64,000 nucleotides of DNA from Burkholderiales bacterium C2 (GCA_005503085.1 SCOI01000009.1:186001-250000), one strand, 5' to 3'; positions 9,217-18,208 are shown, numbered from the stretch's first letter. The notes: generated from the letters alone by a model not told the origin. Numbers and translations: made by a program.

Positions 9217-9250
9217 CCCGCTTACGCGGGGATTGTTCATGAATATGAAC
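9217..9250 (+). repeat. Two small inverted repeats between cheW and rpoH
   Basis: CCCGC-TTAC-GCGGG (9217-9230) is followed by GATTGTT and could be a weak terminator for cheW. GTTCAT-GAAT-ATGAAC (9235-9250) is a perfect 6-bp inverted repeat just upstream of the rpoH promoter region and could be a regulator site. Both readings are inference. Confidence 0.35.
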
Positions 9251-9257
9251 TGCAGCA

Positions 9258-9298
9258 TTGACCCCAGCGGTTTAGCACTCTTTTGTAGGGAGTGCTAA
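9258..9298 (+). promoter_or_regulatory. CIRCE (HrcA operator) overlapping the likely rpoH promoter
   Basis: TTAGCACTC (9272-9280), nine bases, GAGTGCTAA (9290-9298) is an exact CIRCE inverted repeat, the operator of the heat-shock repressor HrcA. It sits 47 bases before the rpoH start codon. A possible -35 box TTGACC is at 9258-9263; a matching -10 box near 9281 is weak, so the promoter itself is uncertain. HrcA would block transcription here until heat or unfolded proteins inactivate it. Control of rpoH by HrcA has been proposed in some Burkholderiales. Confidence 0.93.
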
Positions 9299-9345
9299 TA
9301 TTGGCCCCGTTGGAGCCATGGGCTCCGTTTGGCTGAGGACATTCA

Positions 9346-10263
9346 ATGACCACACCTACCGCACTGGCTGTTCGTGACCCCTGGGCTCTGCTGCCCTCGC
9401 TTGGCAATCTGGATGCCTACATCACGGCCGTGAATCGCCTGCCGATGCTGACCCCGGAGGAGGAGCTGTCTTTCTCGCGCCGCCTGCGCGAGCACGGCGA
9501 TCTGGAGTCCGCCGGCCGCCTGGTGCTCTCGCATCTGCGTCTGGTCGTGTCGATCTCGCGCCAGTACGTCGGCTATGGCCTGCCGCAGGGCGACCTGATC
9601 CAGGAAGGCAATGTCGGCCTGATGAAGGCAGTCAAGCGCTACGACCCCGAGCAGGGCGTGCGCCTGGTCAGCTATGCCATGCACTGGATCAAGGCCGAGA
9701 TCCACGAGTACATCCTGAAGAACTGGCGCATGGTCAAGGTCGCGACGACCAAGGCCCAGCGCAAGCTGTTCTTCAATCTGCGCTCGATGAAGCACAGCCT
9801 GAAGGAAGACGCGGCCGAAGGCCAGACGCACCGCAACACGCTGACCGAGGCCGAGCTCGAGCATGTGGCGCGTGAGCTCAACGTCAAGCGCGAGGAAGTG
9901 CTGGAGATGGAGACGCGGCTGTCGGGCGGCGATGTGGCCTTGGAGCCGCAGACCGACGACGACGGCGAGAGCTTCGCGCCGATCGCCTATCTGGCCGACG
10001 ACAGCCAGGAACCGACCCGGGTGCTGGAAGCCCAGGCACGCGACGACCTGGCCGGCAACGGCATCAGCCGTGCGCTGGCGGTGCTGGATGACCGCAGCCG
10101 CCGCATCGTCGAGGAGCGCTGGCTCAAGGTCAACGACGACAGCTCGGGCGGCATGACCCTGCACGAGCTGGCGGCCGAGTACGGCGTGTCGGCCGAGCGC
10201 ATCCGCCAGATCGAGGTCGCGGCGATGAAGAAGATGCGCAAGGCGCTGGCCGAGCCGGCCTGA
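9346..10263 (+). CDS. rpoH: Heat-shock sigma factor RpoH (sigma-32)
   Basis: RpoH directs RNA polymerase to heat-shock promoters. The protein is 305 aa, close to the usual ~285-310. Region 2 is clear (DLIQEGNVGLMKAVKRYDPE, then RLVSYAMHWIKAEIHEYIL), the RpoH box QRKLFFNLR that separates sigma-32 from other sigma factors follows, and region 4 ends with an HTH (LAAEYGVSAERIRQIEVAAM). A CIRCE operator precedes the gene and a strong hairpin terminator follows the stop. It stands alone, convergent with the SCO gene. Combined HrcA and RpoH control would join two heat-shock circuits. Confidence 0.97.
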   Translation: MTTPTALAVRDPWALLPSLGNLDAYITAVNRLPMLTPEEELSFSRRLREHGDLESAGRLVLSHLRLVVSISRQYVGYGLPQGDLIQEGNVGLMKAVKRYDPEQGVRLVSYAMHWIKAEIHEYILKNWRMVKVATTKAQRKLFFNLRSMKHSLKEDAAEGQTHRNTLTEAELEHVARELNVKREEVLEMETRLSGGDVALEPQTDDDGESFAPIAYLADDSQEPTRVLEAQARDDLAGNGISRALAVLDDRSRRIVEERWLKVNDDSSGGMTLHELAAEYGVSAERIRQIEVAAMKKMRKALAEPA

Positions 10264-10282
10264 GCACCTTCACCGCCCCATC

Positions 10283-10312
10283 AAAAAGCCCCTGCTCGCA
10301 GGGGCTTTTTTT
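10283..10312. terminator. Bidirectional rho-independent terminator between rpoH and SCO
   Basis: AGCCCCTG-CTCG-CAGGGGCT forms a perfect 8-bp stem with A-run on the left and T-run on the right. It can therefore stop transcription from rpoH on the plus strand and from the ctaAB-SCO operon on the minus strand. Confidence 0.92.
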
Positions 10313-10314
10313 AT

Positions 10315-10932
10315 TCAGGCCTTCTCGGCCAGCAGCAGCTTCAGGTCATCGGTCAGCGCCTGGGCGCCCGAGCCATAGCGCGAGAACACCCGCACCCGGC
10401 CTTGCGCATCGAACAGAAAGCTCGCGGCCGTGTGGTCCATCGTGTACGAGCCCTCGGTCTTGCCCGGCACCTTGGCGTAATAGACCTTGAACTCCTTGGC
10501 CACCGCCTTGGTCTGCTCCTCGCTGCCGCGCAGTGCGACAAAGCTCGGGTCGAAACTGGCCAGATAGGCTTTCAGCAGCGCTGCGGTATCGCGCTCCGGG
10601 TCAACCGTGACAAAGATGCCCTGCACCCGCTCGCCGTCCGGGCCCAGCGCCTTCTTGACCTGGGCCAGCTCGGCCATCGTGGTCGGGCAGACATCGGGGC
10701 ACTGCGTGAAGCCGAAGAACACCACCAGCACCTTGCCCTTGAAGTCGCCCAGCGTGCGGGGCTGGCCGTCCTGATCGCTCAGATTGAGCTGGCGGGCATA
10801 TTCCGCACCGGTCAGGTCCACGCCCTTGAAGGCCGGCTTGGCGGTGTTGCCGAAGCCGAGCTGGTCGCAGCCGGCCAGCAGCAAGGAGGATGAGGCGGCG
10901 GCAAGACCGAGCAGGAGGTGGCGTTTGTTCAT
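10315..10932 (-). CDS. SCO1/SenC family copper chaperone for cytochrome oxidase
   Basis: SCO proteins deliver copper to the CuA site of oxidase subunit II at the outer face of the inner membrane. The protein is 205 aa with a lipoprotein signal (LLLAGC), a thioredoxin-like fold, the copper motif CPDVC and a conserved histidine in [12 protein letters not shown]. The start at 10932 overlaps the ctaB stop by four bases (ATGA), so translation is coupled. The longer open frame upstream runs through ctaB in another frame and is rejected. It is the last gene of the SURF1-ctaA-ctaB run and ends at the bidirectional terminator. Confidence 0.93.
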   Translation of the reverse strand: MNKRHLLLGLAAASSSLLLAGCDQLGFGNTAKPAFKGVDLTGAEYARQLNLSDQDGQPRTLGDFKGKVLVVFFGFTQCPDVCPTTMAELAQVKKALGPDGERVQGIFVTVDPERDTAALLKAYLASFDPSFVALRGSEEQTKAVAKEFKVYYAKVPGKTEGSYTMDHTAASFLFDAQGRVRVFSRYGSGAQALTDDLKLLLAEKA

Positions 10933-11840
10933 GACAGCAGGGGCATCAGGTAATGGTCCAGCAGCAGTGCGGCGAATAGCAGCGACAGATGCCAGATCGA
11001 GAAGCGGAAGGTGGCTCGCGCCAGCTCGTCCGAGTAATGGCGCCAGAGTTTCCAAGCATAGCCACAGAATCCCAGGCCCAGCACGACGGCCGCCACCAGA
11101 TAGATCCAGCCGCTCATGCCGGTCAGAAAGGGCAGCAGGGTCGCGGCCAGCAGGATCCAGGTGTAGAGCACCACCTGCAGCTTGGTGTAGTCGGCGCCAT
11201 GGGTGACCGGCAGCATCGGCAGGCCGGCTTTCGCATAGTCCTCGGCCCGGTACAGGGCCAGGGCCCAGAAGTGCGGCGGGGTCCACAGAAAGATGATCAG
11301 ACACAGCATCAGCGCCTCGGGACCGACCTCGCCGCGCAGCGCCGCCCAGCCCAGCACCGGCGGCATCGCGCCCGAGGCGCCGCCGATCACGATGTTCTGC
11401 GGCGTGGCCGGCTTCAGTATCACCGTGTAGATCACCGCGTAGCCGACAAAGGTGGCAAAGGTCAGCCACATCGTTAGCGGGTTGACCCAGAACCACAGGA
11501 TGGCCGAGCCCAGCGCGCACAGCACGGCCGAGAACGTCAGCGTCTGCGCCCGGCTCAGCTGTCCCTTGGCGGTGGCGCGCCAGGCGGTGCGCTTCATCTT
11601 GGCGTCGATCTGCTCCTCGATCAGGCAGTTGAAGGCGGCCGCCGCGCCGGCCACCAGCCAGATGCCGGCGGTGGCCGCCAGCATCACGCCCCATTGGGCG
11701 CTGCTGGGCATGCCGGGCACGGCCAGGGCCATGCCGATGACGGCGCAGAACACGATCAGCTGCACGACGCGGGGCTTGGTCAGCTGATAGAACTGCTGGA
11801 AGCGCGAGGCCGGCAGCGCGGTAGAGGAGGCTTGGGTCAT
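10929..11840 (-). CDS. ctaB: Protoheme IX farnesyltransferase
   Basis: CtaB adds a farnesyl group to heme B to make heme O, the first step to heme A. The protein is 303 aa with about nine membrane helices. The UbiA-type signature is present: [14 protein letters not shown] at the N-terminus, [18 protein letters not shown] (the Asp-rich prenyl-diphosphate site) and a second polar loop [16 protein letters not shown]. The start at 11840 overlaps the ctaA stop by four bases and gives the normal N-terminus; the frame extension to 12044 lies inside ctaA. It is followed by SCO with a four-base overlap. Confidence 0.96.
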   Translation of the reverse strand: MTQASSTALPASRFQQFYQLTKPRVVQLIVFCAVIGMALAVPGMPSSAQWGVMLAATAGIWLVAGAAAAFNCLIEEQIDAKMKRTAWRATAKGQLSRAQTLTFSAVLCALGSAILWFWVNPLTMWLTFATFVGYAVIYTVILKPATPQNIVIGGASGAMPPVLGWAALRGEVGPEALMLCLIIFLWTPPHFWALALYRAEDYAKAGLPMLPVTHGADYTKLQVVLYTWILLAATLLPFLTGMSGWIYLVAAVVLGLGFCGYAWKLWRHYSDELARATFRFSIWHLSLLFAALLLDHYLMPLLS

Positions 11841-12943
11841 GGCGAGGGTCGGGCCGCCTGAGACAGGCGTGCCAGCATAAAACTCAGCAGTGTCAACAAG
11901 GCGGCCGCGCCGCCGGTATGGGCCAGGGCCGCGACGATGGGCCAGTCCAGCACCACATTCGACAGCCCGCTGATCAGCTGCCAGACGGCAAGCAGCAGCA
12001 GGCGGCGCGACCAGCGGCGCGCGTCGGCAGAACCAGCACGCCACAAGCGCCAGGCCAGCAGGCCCAGCACCGCGAAGACGATCAGCGCGCCGATGCGATG
12101 CACCATATGGATGGCGGTCAGCGCGGCAAAGGGCAGCCAGGCGCCATCAGCCCCGACGCCGAGCTCGCGCCACAGCGTGAACCCCTGCCCGAAGTCCATC
12201 GCCGGCCACCACTGGCCGGCATGGCATTGCGGGAAGGCGTCGCAAGCCAGCACCGCGTAATTGGTGCTGACCCAGCCGCCCAGCGCCACCTGAGCGATGG
12301 ACAGTGCCAGCAGCAGCCAGACCGCGCGCCGCAGGCCGGCGCTCAGCAGCAGCGGCTTGTGCTGATAGCCCTGGGCCTGCCAGGCCAGCAGCATCAGCAA
12401 GCCCATGCCGCCCAGCAGATGCAGGGTCACGATCGCCGGGAACAGCTTCATCGTCACGGTCAGCGCGCCGAACGCGCCCTGCATGCAAACCCAGACCAGG
12501 GTCAGCGTGGCCCACCAGGGCGAGACCTGCAAGTTCTTGGCTCGCCAGCTCATGATGCACAGCACCAGGATCAGGAAGCCGACGCCGCTGGCCAGATAGC
12601 GGTGAATCATCTCGACCCAGGCCTTGCCGTGCGTGACCGGGCCGGTCGGCATCGCGGTCTGCGCCGCATGGATCTCGTCCTTGGCGCCCAGGGGGCTGGC
12701 GCTGCCATAGCAGCCCGGCCAATCGGGGCAGCCCAGGCCCGAATCGCTCAGGCGCGTGAAGGCGCCGAAGATGACCAGGTCAAAGGTCAGGAACAGGGTC
12801 AGCAGGGTCAGCGCGCGCAGGCGCTGCTGCGGCGTCGCGCCCTTGGAGCGCAGCGCCAGCCACAGCAGCGGGCCTGCGCCCAGCAGGGCACCGGCCAGCA
12901 GCAGCTGCCACAGCGGCGACAGATCGATCAGCTCGGTCCCCAT
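11837..12943 (-). CDS. ctaA: Heme A synthase (COX15/CtaA family)
   Basis: CtaA oxidises the methyl group of heme O to a formyl group, giving heme A for the aa3-type oxidase. The 368-aa protein has about eight membrane helices. Visible motifs are [22 protein letters not shown] in the first loop, [16 protein letters not shown] and [10 protein letters not shown], which carry the conserved heme-ligand histidines. The start shares one base with the stop of the upstream hypothetical gene, and the end overlaps ctaB by four bases. Position among SURF1, ctaB and SCO confirms the oxidase-assembly role. Confidence 0.96.
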   Translation of the reverse strand: MGTELIDLSPLWQLLLAGALLGAGPLLWLALRSKGATPQQRLRALTLLTLFLTFDLVIFGAFTRLSDSGLGCPDWPGCYGSASPLGAKDEIHAAQTAMPTGPVTHGKAWVEMIHRYLASGVGFLILVLCIMSWRAKNLQVSPWWATLTLVWVCMQGAFGALTVTMKLFPAIVTLHLLGGMGLLMLLAWQAQGYQHKPLLLSAGLRRAVWLLLALSIAQVALGGWVSTNYAVLACDAFPQCHAGQWWPAMDFGQGFTLWRELGVGADGAWLPFAALTAIHMVHRIGALIVFAVLGLLAWRLWRAGSADARRWSRRLLLLAVWQLISGLSNVVLDWPIVAALAHTGGAAALLTLLSFMLARLSQAARPSP

Positions 12944-13587
12944 CAGCGCCCCGGCTTGTCCCAGCTTGCGTTGGCCTTCAGCACGCGGTTCAGATCGTTC
13001 TTGAGCTTGCCGGGCACGGGATCGACCGGCGAGCGCAGCATCCAGCGGCCCATCGGGTCGATCAGATAGAAGTGATCCTGCAAGACCTGACCCTGGGCCG
13101 GCTTGAGCCAGGCCTGCAGCTGCTCGCGCGGCGCGCGCAGCACGGTCACCGGCACGCCGGCCGCCAGGGCCTGCTGCAGCTCGGGGCGCAGCGGCGCGTC
13201 GTCGGGAATCAGCAGCAGCTTGTCGACCTTGTCACGCTCCTTGCCCAGCATCTCGCGCAGCTGGCGCTGCATATAGAGGCGGTCCTCGCAGGCCTTGGCG
13301 CAGTTCGAGTCCTGCACCAGGGTCAGCAGCCACTGCCCCTTCAGCGACTCGGCCGCCACCGGCCTCCCGGCCAGATCGCGCAGCGCCAGCGCGGCCGGCA
13401 GCTCGACCGTCGGCTCGATCAGATCGCCGTAGGGCTTGCCACTGAGCTTGAGCACATAGAAGCTGAAATAGGACGCGATCACCGGCGCCGCGCAGGCCAG
13501 CACCACCAGCAGCATGCTCAGCCGGCCGGCGCGGGTGCGCTGCTGGGCGGCCATCGCGCCCGGGTCGGGCAGGCTGTGCACGCTCAT
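12943..13587 (-). CDS. Membrane-anchored thioredoxin-like protein of the oxidase-assembly operon, function unknown
   Basis: This 214-aa protein has one N-terminal membrane helix (LSMLLVVLACAAPVIASYFSFYVL) and a periplasmic domain with a thioredoxin/SCO-like look, including LKGQWLLTLVQDSNCAKACEDRLY with a CxxxC pair. Homologues between SURF1 and ctaA occur in other Burkholderiales, but no function has been assigned. The CxxxC pair hints at copper or thiol handling during oxidase assembly; that is inference. The start is uncertain: 13587 leaves 16 bases after SURF1, while an upstream ATG at 13647 would overlap SURF1 by 44 bases. The stop shares one base with the ctaA start. Confidence 0.75.
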   Translation of the reverse strand: MSVHSLPDPGAMAAQQRTRAGRLSMLLVVLACAAPVIASYFSFYVLKLSGKPYGDLIEPTVELPAALALRDLAGRPVAAESLKGQWLLTLVQDSNCAKACEDRLYMQRQLREMLGKERDKVDKLLLIPDDAPLRPELQQALAAGVPVTVLRAPREQLQAWLKPAQGQVLQDHFYLIDPMGRWMLRSPVDPVPGKLKNDLNRVLKANASWDKPGR

Positions 13588-13603
13588 CGACAGGGGCTCG
13601 CTG

Positions 13604-14326
13604 TCAGGGCGAGCGGAGGCGGGGGCGGACGAGTTGGAACCAGACATAAAGACCCAGGAACAGCGCAGCGAGCGCAAACCATTGAAAGGCGTAACCGTAG
13701 TGCTTTTGCAGGCCGGCCTGCGGCACCGGCCAGTCGCGCAGCAGGCCGTCATCGGCCGCATCGGCCTGCTGGATGACCGTCAGCGGCAGCAGCGGCCGGC
13801 CGATCTCCTGCGCATAGGCAGCGGAGCTCAGATTTTGCCGGATCGCGCCGCTGGCCGGCGCCGGCAGCTCAAAGGCCCTCGATGGCGATGCCGCCAGGCG
13901 CCCGCTCACCTCGACCGGATCGGTGCTGCTGCGCAGCGCCGGCACCTGCGCGAGCTGCCGCTCGTCGCGCGCCACCCAGCCGCGCTGCACCAGCACGGCC
14001 TCGGCCCGGTTCTCCAGCTGCAAGGGCGTCAACACATAAAAGCCGACCCGGCCATTCATGGGCCGGTTGTCGAGGAATACCGTCCGGTCGGCCAGCCAGC
14101 GCCCGCGCAGCAACACCCGGCGATGCAGCTGGCCCTCGGCCTGTGCCGGCGCAACGGCCAGCTCGGCCGCCCCCAGCGGCGGCAGCGCCCCGCGCTGATC
14201 GAGCGCGGCCTGCCAGGCGCGCTTCTGCGCCGCCCGGTCCAGCTGCCAGAAACCCAGGCGCGCGGCCAGGCCCACCGCCAGCACGGCGGCCAGCAGCACG
14301 ACCCAGCGGCGGCCGGCCGCCGTCAT
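13604..14326 (-). CDS. SURF1 family cytochrome oxidase biogenesis protein
   Basis: SURF1/Shy1 proteins help insert heme A into subunit I. The 240-aa protein has one membrane helix at each end (WVVLLAAVLAVGLAARLGFWQLDRA and YAFQWFALAALFLGLYVWF) with a periplasmic domain between, as in the family. Conserved signs are LGFWQLDRAAQKRAW, FLDNRPMNGRVGFYVLTPL, VQRGWVARD and HYGYAFQWFALA. It heads the SURF1-hypothetical-ctaA-ctaB-SCO run. The gene upstream of it is on the other strand, so an own promoter near 14330-14368 is likely, though none was recognised. Confidence 0.93.
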   Translation of the reverse strand: MTAAGRRWVVLLAAVLAVGLAARLGFWQLDRAAQKRAWQAALDQRGALPPLGAAELAVAPAQAEGQLHRRVLLRGRWLADRTVFLDNRPMNGRVGFYVLTPLQLENRAEAVLVQRGWVARDERQLAQVPALRSSTDPVEVSGRLAASPSRAFELPAPASGAIRQNLSSAAYAQEIGRPLLPLTVIQQADAADDGLLRDWPVPQAGLQKHYGYAFQWFALAALFLGLYVWFQLVRPRLRSP

Positions 14327-14368
14327 GGCCTCCCCCCCCTGGACAGCCCGGTGGAATAATCAGCAGCC

Positions 14369-14581
14369 ATGAAAACCGTTTTTCTGCTCGCCTTCATCGG
14401 CATCCTCGGCGCGCTGGCCGCTGCCGGCCTCTTCATGCTGCGCAACAGCGGGGGCAAGCCGCGCGGGATGGCACGTGCGCTGGCCGTGCGGGTCGGCGTG
14501 TCGGTGGCGCTGTTCCTGTTCATTCTGCTGAGCTACTACATGGGCTGGATTCAACCGACCGGGGTGCCGCTGACACGCTGA
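14369..14581 (+). CDS. Twin-transmembrane protein (DUF2909-like)
   Basis: This 70-aa protein consists of two membrane helices (VFLLAFIGILGALAAAGLFML and ALFLFILLSYYMGWI) joined by a short basic loop. Small proteins of this type, usually labelled DUF2909 or twin transmembrane protein, sit opposite SURF1 in many Burkholderiales oxidase clusters. Function is unknown; the fixed position suggests a part in oxidase assembly or stability. It is the only plus-strand gene in the cluster and ends at a strong hairpin shared with ctaE. Confidence 0.85.
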   Translation: MKTVFLLAFIGILGALAAAGLFMLRNSGGKPRGMARALAVRVGVSVALFLFILLSYYMGWIQPTGVPLTR

Positions 14582-14604
14582 CGGCCACGCCAGCAAGCAA
14601 TGAA

Positions 14605-14629
14605 AAAGCGCCGCTGCTAGCGGCGCTTT
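14605..14629. terminator. Hairpin between the twin-TM gene and ctaE
   Basis: A perfect 11-bp stem with a three-base loop (AAAGCGCCGCT-GCT-AGCGGCGCTTT) lies between convergent genes, with A/T-rich flanks on both sides. It can act as terminator in both directions. Confidence 0.85.
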
Positions 14630-14656
14630 CATTTCAGCGCGAGGCCGCGCCCATCA

Positions 14657-15541
14657 TCACATCCAGTAGACGACGACGTACAGGCCCAGCCACACGACGT
14701 CGACGAAGTGCCAGTACCAGGCCGCGCCCTCGAAACCGAAGTGGCGATCCTTGGTGAAGTGGCCCTTGTGCAGGCGCAGCGTGATGAACAGCAGCATCAG
14801 CATGCCGACGAACACATGGAAACCGTGGAAGCCGGTCAGCATGAAGAAGGTCGAGCCGAACACGCCGGAGCTGAGCTTGAGGTTCAGGTCGCGGTAGGCA
14901 TGCATGTACTCGTAGCCCTGCACGAACAGGAAGACGATGCCCAGCAGCACGGTGGCCCACATGAAGGCGATGGTCTTGCCGCGCTTGCCGTCCAGCATCG
15001 CGTGGTGAGCGATCGTCAGCGTCACGCCCGAGGTCAGCAGCAAGGCGGTGTTGATGGTCGGCAGCGGCCAGGGACCCATGGTCTGGAAGGGCTCGACGAT
15101 GCCGGCCGGCGAGGCTGTCATGCCGGCCGCCACGCTGGGCCACAGGGCCTTGAAGTCAGGCCACAGCAGCGCATTCTCCAGGCTGCCCAGACTCGGCACC
15201 GACTGGATGCGGGCCCAGTACAGCGCGCCAAAGAAGGCTGCGAAGAACATCACTTCGGAGAAGATGAACCAGCCCATGCTCCAGCGGAAGGAGACATCGA
15301 TGCGGTCGCTGTAGAGGCCGCTCTCGCTCTCGCGGATCGCGTCGCCGAACCACTGCGTCAGCACCACGGCCCACCACAGCAGGCCGAAGCCCAGCGAGTA
15401 GGCACCCCAGTCATGCCCGTTGATCCACTGGCCCGCGCCCAGGATCACGAAGAACAAGCCGATGGCTGCCATGACCGGATGCCGCGAGGGGCCGGGCACA
15501 AAGTAGTAGGGGGTCTTCCCCGCCGTGGTCGCTGCCGACAT
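14657..15541 (-). CDS. ctaE: Cytochrome c oxidase subunit III
   Basis: Subunit III supports the catalytic core of the heme-copper oxidase in the inner membrane. The 294-aa protein has about seven helices and the family signs FRWSMGWFIFSEVMFFAAFFGALYWAR, the glutamate-containing VQGYEYMHAY, FHGFHVFVGMLML and the C-terminal AWYWHFVDVVWLGLYVVVYWM. It follows ctaG and the DUF2970 gene in the same direction, so it belongs to the ctaC-ctaD-...-ctaE operon. It ends at the 14.6 kb terminator. Confidence 0.97.
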   Translation of the reverse strand: MSAATTAGKTPYYFVPGPSRHPVMAAIGLFFVILGAGQWINGHDWGAYSLGFGLLWWAVVLTQWFGDAIRESESGLYSDRIDVSFRWSMGWFIFSEVMFFAAFFGALYWARIQSVPSLGSLENALLWPDFKALWPSVAAGMTASPAGIVEPFQTMGPWPLPTINTALLLTSGVTLTIAHHAMLDGKRGKTIAFMWATVLLGIVFLFVQGYEYMHAYRDLNLKLSSGVFGSTFFMLTGFHGFHVFVGMLMLLFITLRLHKGHFTKDRHFGFEGAAWYWHFVDVVWLGLYVVVYWM

Positions 15542-15584
15542 ATTTTTCTCCTCGAACTTAATCTCTGTTCAGTTCCGCTGACTC

Positions 15585-15824
15585 TCAGGCGCCGGCCACA
15601 CCGCTGCCGATCACCCAGTTGACCAGCAGCACCAGCACCAGCACAAATAGCAGGGCCCCGATCACCCCGGCGATGATCACATGCACCGGATTGAGCTTGG
15701 CCACATCTTTCTCATAGTCGGCGCCGCGCCGCACACCGAAGAAGGCCCAGGCAATCGCCTTGACCGTCTGCAGGAACGAGGCCGGCCGCGCCGCCGCTTC
15801 TTTCAGATCCTGACCGGCTTTCAC
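15585..15824 (-). CDS. DUF2970 family small membrane protein
   Basis: This 79-aa protein has one C-terminal membrane helix (VIIAGVIGALLFVLVLVLLVNWVI) after a soluble part with SFLQTVKAIAWAFFGVRRGADYEKD, the DUF2970 pattern. It starts with GTG at 15824, which overlaps the ctaG stop in a GTGA arrangement, so translation is coupled. The open frame extends further upstream only inside ctaG. Members are found next to ctaG/ctaE in betaproteobacteria; their exact role in oxidase biogenesis is not known. Confidence 0.85.
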   Translation of the reverse strand: MKAGQDLKEAAARPASFLQTVKAIAWAFFGVRRGADYEKDVAKLNPVHVIIAGVIGALLFVLVLVLLVNWVIGSGVAGA

Positions 15825-16426
15825 AGCTTGGCCTCCGGCTGCACCAGCGCCTGCTGCTGCCCCTTGCCCGCCACCTCGAAGAAGGTGTAGGACAGGGTGA
15901 TGGTCTTGACGTCCTTGGGCAGCTTGGGATCGATCACGAAGGCCACCGGCCATGCCTTCTTCTCACCCGGCTGCAGCGTGTACTCGTTGAAGCAGAAGCA
16001 CTCCAGCTTGTTGAAGTGGGCCGTGGCCTGCTTCGGGGCATAGCTGGGAATCGCCTGCGCCGACATCGCGCGCGACTGGATGTTCTGGAACTCGTACATC
16101 ACCGTGGTCAGCTCGCCCGGATGCACCTCCAGATGCCTGACGGCCGGCTTGAAGTCCCAGGGGCCGCGCGCATTGGCGTCGAACTCGATGGTGATCTTGC
16201 GGCTGTAGTCGATCTGGCTGTTCTTGACATCCTCGGCGCGCAGCGCGTGCTGACGCTCGGAGAGCGACAGCACATTGATGCCCAGCGCGGTGCAGATGGC
16301 GTTGTAGACCGGCACCAGCGCGTAGCCGAAGCCGAACATCAGCGCCACCACCAGGCTCAGCTTGCCGACCAGCTGCAGATTGTCTCTGCGCAGCGCGGCG
16401 GCGAGCATGTCGAGGCGGCTTTTCAT
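15821..16426 (-). CDS. ctaG: Cytochrome c oxidase assembly protein CtaG/Cox11
   Basis: CtaG/Cox11 delivers copper to the CuB site of subunit I. The 201-aa protein has one N-terminal membrane helix (LSLVVALMFGFGYALVPVYNAIC) and a periplasmic immunoglobulin-like domain. The copper motif CFCF is present in NKLECFCFNEYTLQPGE, and the C-terminal DPKLPKDVKTITLSYTFFEV is typical. It lies between the small assembly gene and DUF2970, sharing four bases with the latter. Confidence 0.96.
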   Translation of the reverse strand: MKSRLDMLAAALRRDNLQLVGKLSLVVALMFGFGYALVPVYNAICTALGINVLSLSERQHALRAEDVKNSQIDYSRKITIEFDANARGPWDFKPAVRHLEVHPGELTTVMYEFQNIQSRAMSAQAIPSYAPKQATAHFNKLECFCFNEYTLQPGEKKAWPVAFVIDPKLPKDVKTITLSYTFFEVAGKGQQQALVQPEAKL

Positions 16427-16433
16427 GGCGATC

Positions 16434-16547
16434 TCAGGCGCCCAGCATCAGGATCTTGGCCGTGAAGCCGATGGCGAACATCGCCGCCACCGAGGCCAGA
16501 ATCAGGGCCAGGCGCAGATTCTTCCTGCGTTGCTCAGGCGAGTTCAT
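16434..16547 (-). CDS. Cytochrome oxidase small assembly protein (37 aa)
   Basis: This very short gene lies between ctaD and ctaG. It encodes 37 residues: a basic start (MNSPEQRRKNLRL), one membrane helix (ALILASVAAMFAIGFTAKIL) and a short tail. Peptides of this size and plan at this place in betaproteobacteria are called cytochrome oxidase small assembly proteins. It starts 10 bases after the ctaD stop and ends 7 bases before the ctaG start, which fits one operon. Function is inferred from position and from the named family. Confidence 0.85.
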   Translation of the reverse strand: MNSPEQRRKNLRLALILASVAAMFAIGFTAKILMLGA

Positions 16548-16557
16548 CGTTCAGTCC

Positions 16558-18180
16558 TCAGCCAATCACCTTGGTGGCGCTGGCATTGAGCTTGGGCGGC
16601 TCCTCGAAGGTGTGGAACGGGGCCGGCGACGGCACTTCCCACTCCAGGCCTTCGGCAGCTTCCCAGGGCTTTTGCGGCGCCTTCTCACCCTTGCCGCGCA
16701 TCATCGGCAGGACGACGAACAGGAAGAAGTAGACCTGCATGAAGCCGAAGCCGAAGGCACCGACCGAGGCAATCGCGTTGAAGTCGGCGTACTGCATCGA
16801 GTAGTCGGCATAGCGACGCGGCATGCCGGCCAGACCCAGGAAGTGCATCGGGAAGAAGGTGATGTTGAAGGTGATCAGCGAGCCCCAGAAGTGGATCTTG
16901 CCGCGGGTCTCCGAATACATCACACCGGTCCACTTCGGACCCCAGTAATAGACGCCGGCGAACATCGAGAACAGCGAGCCGGCCACCAGCACGTAGTGGA
17001 AGTGCGCGACGACGTAGTAAGTGTCCTGCACCTGGATGTCGATCGGCGCCATCGCCAGGATCAGGCCGGTGAAGCCGCCCATCGTGAACACGAAGATGAA
17101 GCCCACGGCCCACAGCATCGGGGTCTCGAAGGTCATCGAACCGCGCCACATCGTGGCCAGCCAGTTGAAGATCTTCACGCCGGTGGGCACCGCGATCAGC
17201 ATGGTCGCGTACATGAAGAAGAGCTGGCCCGTCACCGGCATGCCGGTGGCAAACATATGGTGGGCCCAGACGATGAAGGACAGGATCGCGATCGAAGCGG
17301 TCGCGTACACCATCGAGGCGTAGCCGAACAGGCGCTTGCGGGCGAAGGCCGGCACGATCTGGCTGACGATGCCGAAGGCCGGCAAGATCATGATGTAGAC
17401 CTCGGGGTGACCGAAGAACCAGAAGATGTGCTGGTACATGATCGGGTCGCCGCCGCCGGCCGGATTGAAGAAGCTGGTGCCGAAGTGGCGGTCGGTCAGC
17501 GTCATCGTGATCGCGCCGGCCAGCACGGGCATCACCGCGATCAGCAGGTAGGCGGTGATCAGCCAGGTCCAGGCGAACATCGGCATCTTCATCAAGGTCA
17601 TGCCGGGCGCGCGCATGTTCAGGATGGTGACGATGATGTTGATCGAGCCCATGATGGACGAAGCGCCGAGGATGTGCATCGCGAAGATGCCGGCATCCAT
17701 CGACGGGCCCATCTGCAGCGTCAGCGGCGCATACAGCGTCCAGCCGGCGGCGGGCGCGCCGCCGGGCATGAAGAAGCTGGCGACCAGCATGATCGCGGCC
17801 GGAATCATCAGCCAGAAGCTGAAGTTGTTCATGCGCGCGAAGGCCATGTCCGACGCGCCGATCTGCAGCGGGATCATCCAGTTCGCGAAGCCGACGAAGG
17901 CCGGCATGATGGCGCCGAACACCATGATCAGGCCGTGCATCGTGGTGAACTGGTTGAACAGCTCGGGGTTCACGAACTGCAGGCCGGGCTGGAACAGCTC
18001 GGCACGGATGGCCAGGGCCAGCAGGCCGCCGATCATCAGCATCGTGAACGAGAACAGCAGGTACAGGGTCCCGATGTCCTTGTGGTTGGTGGCAAACACC
18101 CAGCGCCGCCAGCCCGTCGGGGCATGGTGGTCGTGATGGTCATGAACGTCGTGACCGTGATGGTCGAGCACTGCACTCAT
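16558..18180 (-). CDS. ctaD: Cytochrome c oxidase subunit I
   Basis: Subunit I holds heme a and the heme a3-CuB centre that reduces oxygen and pumps protons. The 540-aa protein has twelve membrane helices. Visible signs are TMHGLIMVF (heme a ligand), [17 protein letters not shown] with the Tyr-His copper ligands and proton-channel residues, VWAHHMF (CuB histidines) and [13 protein letters not shown] (heme a3 and heme a ligands). The His-rich N-terminus ([15 protein letters not shown]) is common in this lineage. It lies 28 bases downstream of ctaC in the same operon. Confidence 0.98.
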   Translation of the reverse strand: MSAVLDHHGHDVHDHHDHHAPTGWRRWVFATNHKDIGTLYLLFSFTMLMIGGLLALAIRAELFQPGLQFVNPELFNQFTTMHGLIMVFGAIMPAFVGFANWMIPLQIGASDMAFARMNNFSFWLMIPAAIMLVASFFMPGGAPAAGWTLYAPLTLQMGPSMDAGIFAMHILGASSIMGSINIIVTILNMRAPGMTLMKMPMFAWTWLITAYLLIAVMPVLAGAITMTLTDRHFGTSFFNPAGGGDPIMYQHIFWFFGHPEVYIMILPAFGIVSQIVPAFARKRLFGYASMVYATASIAILSFIVWAHHMFATGMPVTGQLFFMYATMLIAVPTGVKIFNWLATMWRGSMTFETPMLWAVGFIFVFTMGGFTGLILAMAPIDIQVQDTYYVVAHFHYVLVAGSLFSMFAGVYYWGPKWTGVMYSETRGKIHFWGSLITFNITFFPMHFLGLAGMPRRYADYSMQYADFNAIASVGAFGFGFMQVYFFLFVVLPMMRGKGEKAPQKPWEAAEGLEWEVPSPAPFHTFEEPPKLNASATKVIG

Positions 18181-18208
18181 CTTGCTTTCCTTTTTTCGAC
18201 GTCCGGGC

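Noticed and set aside
10315-11694. Long frame that would fuse an unknown N-terminus to the SCO protein
   Set aside because: The added part lies in ctaB in another frame; SCO has its own lipoprotein signal at 10932.
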